Below, one piece after another: positions 58,032-64,000 of a DNA stretch of 64,000 nt. The notes under the pieces were generated by a model that was not told the origin of the DNA, made no database searches, and was given only the letters and a program-made list of their open reading frames with translations. The stretch's first letter is position 1. Every line of letters begins with the position of its first letter. A program made the position numbers and the translations under genes. This stretch comes from Methanobrevibacter sp. YE315. GTDB lineage: Archaea; Methanobacteriota; Methanobacteria; Methanobacteriales; Methanobacteriaceae. The stretch covers positions 1,957,501 to 2,021,500 of the forward strand of contig NZ_CP010834.1 of NCBI RefSeq assembly GCF_001548675.1, written 5' to 3'.

Positions 58032-58746
58032 CATCCAACACGACATGCTCTACTCCAGGAGAATATTTCTTAATTTTATTTAGCTTTAGTAGCTCAACAT
58101 CCCTATCCCCTGCCTGAGAGACTATTCTTTCAATAGGTCTTGTATCCATCAACTTTTCAGGGACTGTTTCATGATAGTGTAAAACACCGCCTTCGTTTAA
58201 ACTGTCAATTGCGACCTTCAGATAATGATGAGTGGTTTTGACATAACCCATTACAATACGGTCCGCCTTATATTTTGGTGTTTCTGCTTTACAATCGCCC
58301 AATATTGGAGTGACATTATCCAAATTATTCAGTTTGATATTTTCACATAGATAATGATATGAGTTCGGATTAATTTCAATGGCAAAAATCTCCTTTGCAT
58401 TAGAGTGAACGCCTATTGGAATTGTAAAATAACCAATTCCTGCAAACATATCAATGACAGTTTCATCATCCTCAACTAACTTAGCTATCCGCAACCTTTC
58501 ATTGTTATTCCCTTTAGACCACATCACTTTTGACAAATCTAGTTTAAACAAGCAGCCATTTTCCTTATTTATTGTTTCAGTCTCATTTCCAAAAAGAATT
58601 TTATAAATTGGTTCCCTTTTGGTTCCTTGGATATGGTTAATTTTCATGATGGTTTTTACATTATGCCTTTCGGATAAGCTTTCAAAATCATCGTTTGAAT
58701 AACTATTGTCTAAAATTAGAATGTCGCCAATCTTTTTGTATTTCAT
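58018..58746 (-). CDS. taw2: tRNA wybutosine-pathway aminocarboxypropyltransferase (Trm5/Taw2 family)
   Basis: This is a SAM-dependent enzyme acting on G37-derived base of tRNA(Phe). The SAM motif I is VIDMFAGIGYFTIPIGVHSNAKEIFAIEINP. The motif MGYVKTTHHYL lies where Trm5 methylases have an N-x-P-type loop, which favours Taw2 (transfer of an aminocarboxypropyl group) over Trm5. The N-terminal part has KINHIQGTKREPIYKILFG, the RNA-binding segment. 242 aa. The exact activity is inferred from the motif. Confidence 0.8.
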   Translation of the reverse strand: MKYKKIGDILILDNSYSNDDFESLSERHNVKTIMKINHIQGTKREPIYKILFGNETETINKENGCLFKLDLSKVMWSKGNNNERLRIAKLVEDDETVIDMFAGIGYFTIPIGVHSNAKEIFAIEINPNSYHYLCENIKLNNLDNVTPILGDCKAETPKYKADRIVMGYVKTTHHYLKVAIDSLNEGGVLHYHETVPEKLMDTRPIERIVSQAGDRDVELLKLNKIKKYSPGVEHVVLDVRIY

Positions 58747-58931
58747 CTATTCACCTTTTGAAAGAAAACTTTATATATTCAAATAGCTAATATTAATATT
58801 GTTAGTTTATACTAATTATTGATTCTGATTTTAAATAAAATTAATTTAACTAAATTAATTTATATTTTGTTATATTAACCTATGAGTAGTTGAAATAAGA
58901 TATTTTAAATACTTATATGAGGTGTATTTAA

Positions 58932-59546
58932 ATGGATGATAAAATACTAGAAGGTACAACAACCGTCGGAATTACTTGTAAAGATGGAGTTGTATTTGCA
59001 AGCGAAAGAAGAGCTAGTATGGGAAACTTAGTAGCTCACAAAGTAGCAGAAAAAATATTTAAAATTGACGATCACATTGTAACAACCATTGCTGGTTCTG
59101 TTGGTGATGCTCAAAGTTTAATGAAAGTCATTGAAGCTGAAGTATCATTATATCAAATGAGAAACAACGATTCAATTAGTGTTAAAGCTGCAGCATCCTT
59201 AACTGCAAACATTTTACGCTCAGGACCAATGTATGTTCAAACATTACTTGGTGGAATGGATGGGGACAAACCATCATTATACTCATTAGACCCAGCAGGC
59301 GGTATGATTGAAGACACTTACATCTCAACTGGATCCGGATCCATCGTAGCTTACGGAGTTCTTGAAGACAGATTCAGAGATGATTTGACAACTGATGAAG
59401 GAATTGAAATAGCCATAAGAGCTATCAGAGCTGCCGCTGAACGTGACACCTATTCTGGAAACGGATATTTAGTCGCTAAAGTAGATAAAGACGGCTTTGA
59501 AATGTTAGGTAATGAAAAAATTAAAGAAATTTTAGATAAGTTATAG
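58932..59546 (+). CDS. psmB: Proteasome beta subunit
   Basis: This is the proteolytic subunit of the archaeal 20S proteasome. An 8-residue propeptide precedes the nucleophile: the mature chain would start at Thr9 of GTTTVGITCKDGVVFASERRASMG. Active-site Asp and Lys are in KDGVVFASERR and AHKVAEKIFKI. 204 aa total. A GAGGTG site precedes ATG. Monocistronic, ending in an inverted repeat (59539-59544/59562-59567) and T7 run at 59572-59578. Confidence 0.97.
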   Translation: MDDKILEGTTTVGITCKDGVVFASERRASMGNLVAHKVAEKIFKIDDHIVTTIAGSVGDAQSLMKVIEAEVSLYQMRNNDSISVKAAASLTANILRSGPMYVQTLLGGMDGDKPSLYSLDPAGGMIEDTYISTGSGSIVAYGVLEDRFRDDLTTDEGIEIAIRAIRAAAERDTYSGNGYLVAKVDKDGFEMLGNEKIKEILDKL

Positions 59547-59578
59547 GCAGACTAATTTTTCATAACTAACTATTTTTT
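59539..59578 (+). terminator. Inverted repeat with T-run after psmB
   Basis: AGTTAT (59539-59544) can pair with ATAACT (59562-59567), and a T7 run follows at 59572-59578. The stop codon lies at the base of the first arm. The loop is 17 nt. Confidence 0.45.
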
Positions 59579-59673
59579 TATATAAATGGTGTACTAGTTT
59601 GTGAAATTTAACTAATTATAGCTTAAAGCTTTTCATAAACTATATATACACTAACTTTTTTTGAAGGGATTAT

Positions 59674-61587
59674 ATGACTTCAGATATTTTAGAAGATATT
59701 AAAAAAGAGATTTTGCAAAAGCTACCTAATGAAATTCAGGTTTCCAAAGTGGAATTTGAAGGTCCTGAAGTGGTAGTTTATACTAAAAATCCGGAAATTA
59801 TAACTGAAAATGGTGATCTTATCAGGTCACTTGCTAAAGAACTTAGAAAAAGAATTATCATTAGATCTGATAAAAGCGCCTTGCTTGAACCTGAACAGAC
59901 AATTGAAAAAATTCATGAAATAGTTCCTGAAGGTGCTGAAATTACAGACATTTATTTTGATACAGTTACCTGCGAAGTTGTAATTACTGCTAAAAAACCA
60001 GGTCTTGTAATTGGAAAATATGGTGTTACCTCAAGAAATATTGTTAAAAATACCGGATGGGCACCTAAGATTTTAAGAACACCTCCAATTAGTTCAGACA
60101 TTATCGGTAAAATTAGAACCATACAGAAAAACAGCAGTAAAGACAGGAAAAAATTATTGCAACGTCTTGGACGCCAAATTCACCAAGGAAGTAAATACCC
60201 AAATGATTGGGCAAGAGTTACTTCAATGGGAGGATTCAAAGAAGTTGGACGTTCATCAATGCTTTTACAAACACCAAACAGTCGTGTACTATTAGATTGT
60301 GGTGTTAATGTTGCTGCATCAGACAATAAAAACGCATTTCCTTTTTTAAATGCTCCTGAATTTTCAATTGAAGAATTGGATGCAGTCATCATATCTCACG
60401 CTCACTTAGATCATTGCGGATTTGTACCTTACCTTTACCATTATGGATATGATGGGCCGGTTTACTGTACAACCCCAACCAGAGACTTAACAACATTATT
60501 ACAATTTGATCACTTGGATATCGCTCACAGAGAGGGCAATCCTTTACCATTCACTTCAAAACATGTTAAACAACAAATCAAAAATACAATTACCTTGGAC
60601 TATGGGGAAGTGACCGATATCTCACCAGACATCAGATTAACTTTACATAATGCAGGACATATTTTAGGTTCAGCAATCTCCCATATGCATATTGGAGACG
60701 GAGCTCACAATCTAGTATATACTGGAGATTTCAAATATGAACCTTCAAGATTATTGGAACCTGCTACAATCAGATTCCCTAGAGCTGAAACCGTTATCAT
60801 GGAAAGTACTTATGGTGGAAGAGAAGATGTCCAACCTTCAAGAAACAATGCTGAAAAAGAAATGATGAAAACCATCTACAAAACACTTAAACGTGGCGGA
60901 AAAATCTTAGTGCCAGTATTTGCTGTAGGAAGGGCACAAGAGCTTATGGTTGTTCTAGAAGAATACATGAGACATGGTTTGATTGAAGAAGTGCCAATTT
61001 ACATTGATGGAATGATTTGGGAAGCTACTGCAATCCATACCGCAAGACCAGAGTACTTAAGTAAAGATTTACGAGACCAAATTTTCCACATGGGCAGAAA
61101 TCCATTCGTTTCAGACATGTTCAAAAAAGTTCAAAATCATGACCAAAGAAAAGAGATTGTTGAAAGCAGGCAACCTGCAATCATACTATCCACATCAGGT
61201 ATGCTGACTGGAGGAAACTCAGTAGAATACTTCAAATGGTTATGTGAAGATGGAAGAAACACTTTAATCTTCGTAGGATATCAATCTGAAGGTTCAATGG
61301 GTAGAAGAGTCCAAAAAGGATGGAAAGAAATACCTCTTGAAGATGACGATGGTAGAACAAGAGAATTCCATGTTAAAATGGAAATTAAAACAATCAATGG
61401 ATTTAGTGGACATTCAAATAGAAGACAATTGATGGAATATGTAAAAAGACTTAATCCTAGACCTGAAAAAGTTATTACCTGTCACGGTGACCCTTATAAA
61501 ACTGTTGACTTGGCATCTTCCATTCATAGAAGTTATAAAATTGAAACTAAAACCCCAATTAATTTAGATTGTGTGAGAATACATTAA
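59674..61587 (+). CDS. Beta-CASP ribonuclease aCPSF1
   Basis: This archaeal CPSF73-like nuclease acts in RNA 3'-end formation and transcription termination. The N-terminal ~145 residues hold two KH-type domains. The metallo-beta-lactamase part shows [19 protein letters not shown] (motif 2) and [19 protein letters not shown], followed by YTGDF (motif 4). The beta-CASP part includes [18 protein letters not shown] and the final [10 protein letters not shown] and ITCHGDP histidines. 637 aa is full length. Monocistronic. Confidence 0.96.
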   Translation: MTSDILEDIKKEILQKLPNEIQVSKVEFEGPEVVVYTKNPEIITENGDLIRSLAKELRKRIIIRSDKSALLEPEQTIEKIHEIVPEGAEITDIYFDTVTCEVVITAKKPGLVIGKYGVTSRNIVKNTGWAPKILRTPPISSDIIGKIRTIQKNSSKDRKKLLQRLGRQIHQGSKYPNDWARVTSMGGFKEVGRSSMLLQTPNSRVLLDCGVNVAASDNKNAFPFLNAPEFSIEELDAVIISHAHLDHCGFVPYLYHYGYDGPVYCTTPTRDLTTLLQFDHLDIAHREGNPLPFTSKHVKQQIKNTITLDYGEVTDISPDIRLTLHNAGHILGSAISHMHIGDGAHNLVYTGDFKYEPSRLLEPATIRFPRAETVIMESTYGGREDVQPSRNNAEKEMMKTIYKTLKRGGKILVPVFAVGRAQELMVVLEEYMRHGLIEEVPIYIDGMIWEATAIHTARPEYLSKDLRDQIFHMGRNPFVSDMFKKVQNHDQRKEIVESRQPAIILSTSGMLTGGNSVEYFKWLCEDGRNTLIFVGYQSEGSMGRRVQKGWKEIPLEDDDGRTREFHVKMEIKTINGFSGHSNRRQLMEYVKRLNPRPEKVITCHGDPYKTVDLASSIHRSYKIETKTPINLDCVRIH

Positions 61588-61626
61588 TAATTAAATACTA
61601 ATTAAAACAAAGATATAATATGGAAA

Positions 61627-61649
61627 ATGTTGTAAAATACTTACAACAT
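61627..61649 (+). terminator. Hairpin terminator after aCPSF1
   Basis: A perfect 9-bp inverted repeat (ATGTTGTAA 61627-61635, TTACAACAT 61641-61649) with a 5-nt loop is followed by a T-rich run at 61652-61662. An extra AATAT/ATATT pair outside it can lengthen the stem. It lies 40 nt past the stop codon and just before purM. Confidence 0.7.
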
Positions 61650-61681
61650 CATATTTATTTTTAAAACAATAGGTGTAAAAC

Positions 61682-62701
61682 ATGGTTACATATTCAGAAT
61701 CCGGTGTTGATATAGATTTAGAAGCTGTCACTGTTTCAAAATTAGCTGATAAATTAAAATCAACATTAGCATGCAGAGATATCATTACTGACAGTGGTCA
61801 TTATGCTGCTTTAGTAAAATTAGGTGATAAAGCTATTGCAATGAGTACTGACGGTGTTGGAAGTAAAATTTTAATTGCTGAAATGATGAACAAATACGAT
61901 ACAGTTGGTATTGACTGTATTGCTATGGTTGTCAACGACATTTTATGTGTTGGAGCAGAACCAATTGCATTAGTAGATTACCTTGCGGTTGAAAAACCTG
62001 ATCCTGAAAGGGCTGCTGAAATTGCTGAAGGTCTTGTTAAAGGAGCAATTGAATCAAAAATTGCAATTATCGGTGGAGAAACTGCTTCACTTCCAGGAAT
62101 TATCAAAGACTTTGATTTAGCAGGAACTGGTATTGGATTTGTAGATATCGATAAAATCATTACCGGTGAAAATATCCAACCTGGAAATGTCTTGATTGGT
62201 ATCGAAAGTAATGGTATTCACTCTAATGGATATAGTTTAGCTAGAAAAGCATTATTTGATGATGCTGGCTATACTGTTGATGATAAAATGCCTAATGGAG
62301 AAACAACCCTCGGTGAAGAATTGATTAGGCCAACTGAACTTTACGTTAAACCTATTGTAGCATTATTTGAAAAAGAATATGATATTAATGGACTTGCCCA
62401 TATTACTGGAGGGGGATTCACCAACCTTAGACGTTTGAAAAAAGGAGTTGGATATGATATTAACGACCTTCCAGAAGTTCCGGAAATATTTAAACTTATC
62501 TACGAACAAAATGTTGACATCAAAGAAATGTACAGAGTTTTCAATATGGGTGTCGGTTTTGTCGTAATCTGTGATGAAAAAGAAGCTGAAAAAATTATGG
62601 CTACTTTGAAAGAATACTGTAATTGCCAAATCATTGGTAAAGTAACTGATGATGAAAAAATTACTGTAAAAGCTTTTGAAGGGTCTGAAATTGAATACTG
62701 A
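61682..62701 (+). CDS. purM: Phosphoribosylformylglycinamidine cyclo-ligase
   Basis: PurM makes aminoimidazole ribotide from FGAM with ATP in purine synthesis. It has [24 protein letters not shown] near 36-59, [29 protein letters not shown], and [16 protein letters not shown] near 180. The C-terminal half shows [16 protein letters not shown]. 339 aa. An AGGTG site precedes ATG. A short hairpin separates it from aCPSF1, so it likely has its own promoter. Confidence 0.96.
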   Translation: MVTYSESGVDIDLEAVTVSKLADKLKSTLACRDIITDSGHYAALVKLGDKAIAMSTDGVGSKILIAEMMNKYDTVGIDCIAMVVNDILCVGAEPIALVDYLAVEKPDPERAAEIAEGLVKGAIESKIAIIGGETASLPGIIKDFDLAGTGIGFVDIDKIITGENIQPGNVLIGIESNGIHSNGYSLARKALFDDAGYTVDDKMPNGETTLGEELIRPTELYVKPIVALFEKEYDINGLAHITGGGFTNLRRLKKGVGYDINDLPEVPEIFKLIYEQNVDIKEMYRVFNMGVGFVVICDEKEAEKIMATLKEYCNCQIIGKVTDDEKITVKAFEGSEIEY

Positions 62702-62732
62702 TTTAACTGATAAATAGAAGGGGGAAAAATTA

Positions 62733-63761
62733 ATGAAAATAATGAAAGATAAAGAAATAGCTCTTGTAAAGGAAATATTAAAGAAACTGGGAGCTAGTGA
62801 AGAAGATCAAGAATTAGTAGCGGAAGCCACTATTGATGCAGATCTAAAAGGATTTACATCTCATGGGCTTGGTAGATTCCCACAATATTTAATTAGCATT
62901 AAATCAGGAACAATCAACTTAAAAGATAACATTACTATTGAAAAGGAAACACCTGCAATAGCATTAATTAATGGTAACAGCGGATTTGGACAAGCAGTAT
63001 CCTATAAAGCAATGCAAATTGCCATTAAAAAAGCTAAAGAAGTAGGTATTGCATGTGTAGGTGTTCACAATACCAATCACTTCGGAGTTACTGGATTTTA
63101 CTCCGATTTGGCATTAAGAGAAAATTGTATCGGATTAGTCCTTGCAAATACCGATCCTGCAATTGCACCATTAGGTGGTAAAGAACCATTAATTGGAACA
63201 AACCCTCTTGCATTAGGTATCCCATCTGATTCATACATTACCGTGGACATGGCAACTTCAGTTACTGCACGTGGAAAAATCATTGAATCAAAAAGAAAAG
63301 GTTTAGACTTGCCGGACGGATGGGCTTTAGATAAAGATGGAAACCCAACCAATGACCCTGAAGCTGCACTCGAAGGATCAATCTTGCCATTTGGTGGATT
63401 TAAAGGATATGCATTATCATTATTAATTGAAATCTTAACCGGACCATTAGTAAAAGCCGGATACGGTCATGGCGTAACTGGTACAGCATCTCCAGATAAA
63501 GACTGTACAAAAGGAGATTTATATGTTGTAATTGACCCTTCCAAATTTGGTGACTTTGATGAATTCAAAGCAGACACTGAAGACTTTATTTCACAAGTCA
63601 GAGCTACCGGTGAAACTGTTGCAATACCAGGTGATTTAGAAGTTAAAAGAATTGCTGAAGCTGAAGCTAATGGTGTTGCAATTGATGAAAAATTATACGA
63701 ACAATTAAAAGGAATCTGTGACGATTTGGATGTCGACCTTGATTCTTACTTAGAAGAATAA
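62733..63761 (+). CDS. comC: L-2-hydroxycarboxylate (sulfolactate) dehydrogenase
   Basis: This NAD-dependent Ldh2/malate-dehydrogenase-type enzyme oxidises L-sulfolactate to sulfopyruvate in coenzyme M synthesis; family members also act on malate. It has the type II LDH pattern ADLKGFTSHGLGRF, the catalytic HNTNHFGVTGFY (His near 113), LGGKEPLIGTNPLALGIP and GGFKGYALSLLIE. 342 aa. An AGGGGG site precedes ATG. It lies 31 nt after purM. The ComC assignment over a plain malate dehydrogenase is favoured by comB in the same window. Confidence 0.85.
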   Translation: MKIMKDKEIALVKEILKKLGASEEDQELVAEATIDADLKGFTSHGLGRFPQYLISIKSGTINLKDNITIEKETPAIALINGNSGFGQAVSYKAMQIAIKKAKEVGIACVGVHNTNHFGVTGFYSDLALRENCIGLVLANTDPAIAPLGGKEPLIGTNPLALGIPSDSYITVDMATSVTARGKIIESKRKGLDLPDGWALDKDGNPTNDPEAALEGSILPFGGFKGYALSLLIEILTGPLVKAGYGHGVTGTASPDKDCTKGDLYVVIDPSKFGDFDEFKADTEDFISQVRATGETVAIPGDLEVKRIAEAEANGVAIDEKLYEQLKGICDDLDVDLDSYLEE

Positions 63762-63788
63762 TTTTATTCTTCACCTATTCTTTTTTTT
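63753..63788 (+). terminator. Hairpin and T-run after comC
   Basis: A perfect 7-bp inverted repeat (GAAGAAT 63753-63759, ATTCTTC 63766-63772) overlaps the comC stop codon (63759-63761). A T8 run follows at 63781-63788. The same hairpin lies 2 nt past the polB1 stop on the other strand. Confidence 0.6.
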
Positions 63789-64000
63789 GATATTTGGCAT
63801 AAAAACCATCAGTATCGGCATATATTGTGTAAAATCCGTATTCTTCTGCCATTTTAATAGATGATTTAATATACTGCCTTCCCCAGGAAGTAATTGCCTT
63901 TGCACATTCAAATGAATACCATCTAAATCTAGGAAAGCCATAAATCCCATACATTGTATTGGCCAGTCTTTTTATAGCTTGTTGTTGAACATCGAGCGCT
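63775..64000 (-). CDS. polB1: Family B DNA polymerase, large part of a split enzyme (3' end, partial)
   Basis: The minus-strand frame enters from the right edge and stops at TAG 63775-63777. The 75 visible residues contain the polymerase motif B region ([19 protein letters not shown]) and motif C YADTDGF, then end only nine residues after DTDG. An intact family B enzyme has a further thumb domain of 150 or more residues. In Methanothermobacter, PolB is encoded as two separate polypeptides, and this end point fits the larger one. The exonuclease part lies outside the window. The missing C-terminal piece is not in the window. Confidence 0.85.
   Translation of the reverse strand, partial: ALDVQQQAIKRLANTMYGIYGFPRFRWYSFECAKAITSWGRQYIKSSIKMAEEYGFYTIYADTDGFYAKYQKKE

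Noticed and set aside
63753-63788. An intein at the end of polB1
   Set aside because: The frame simply stops nine residues after DTDG. No intein start block, nor any intein-like sequence, follows before comC ends.

Overview
This is 64 kb of a hydrogenotrophic methanogenic archaeon, almost certainly order Methanobacteriales and most likely Methanobrevibacter. The evidence is the AT-rich sequence, the mcrBDCGA operon followed directly by mtrEDCBAFGH, the mvhDGAB hydrogenase operon, an archaeal proteasome beta subunit, an MreB-like actin and a family B DNA polymerase whose ORF stops just after motif C, as in the split enzyme of Methanothermobacter. No rRNA, tRNA, insertion sequence, prophage or CRISPR array is visible. 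Species assignment is inference. Layout. 1-5 kb: end of an AAA+ ATPase, then mmp9-precorrin-2 dehydrogenase-hemA (entry to F430 and corrinoid tetrapyrroles), a YgjP-type metallopeptidase and atwA (ATP-dependent activation of methyl-CoM reductase). 5-12.6 kb: a long leftward run with a DUS-like TIM barrel, GTP cyclohydrolase III, cofD, cofE, purO, an ExbB/ExbD pair, RNase HII, an MreB-like actin and an unrecognised partner. 13-16 kb, rightward: archaetidylserine synthase, a CpaB/DUF515-like membrane protein, a sortase and mptD. 16-24 kb: mfnA, ppsA, ribosomal protein L10e, Pcc1, a zinc-finger/membrane protein, a TmcAL-like nucleotidyltransferase and pyrC. 24-43 kb: about 19 kb entirely on the minus strand carrying mvhDGAB, sufCB, a PRC-barrel protein, cobY, mmp14, mtrEDCBAFGH and mcrBDCGA. 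43.7-47.3 kb: mmp10, mmp7, an unrecognised gene and comB. 47-64 kb: membrane proteins, tRNA modification enzymes, an Lrp regulator, mptA-unknown-cofG, taw2, psmB, aCPSF1, purM, comC and the edge of polB1. How it works together. The window holds the two terminal methyl-transfer complexes of methanogenesis (Mtr and Mcr), the hydrogenase that feeds heterodisulfide reductase, Fe-S assembly genes for that hydrogenase, and steps in the synthesis of nearly every C1-pathway cofactor: F430/corrinoid (hemA, precorrin-2 dehydrogenase, cobY), F420 (GTP cyclohydrolase III, cofD, cofE, cofG), methanopterin (mptA, mptD), methanofuran (mfnA) and coenzyme M (comB, comC). Mcr maturation factors (atwA, mmp7, mmp9, mmp10, mmp14) are interspersed. 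The best candidates for undescribed biology are: mmp9 in a tight operon with tetrapyrrole genes; the unknown genes beside mmp7/comB, between mptA and cofG, and beside mreB; structured leaders and a repeated motif at the mcr, mtr and mvh promoters; a possible Shine-Dalgarno-masking hairpin in the envelope gene cluster; and hairpin-plus-T-tract terminators at many operon ends, several of them containing the stop codon.
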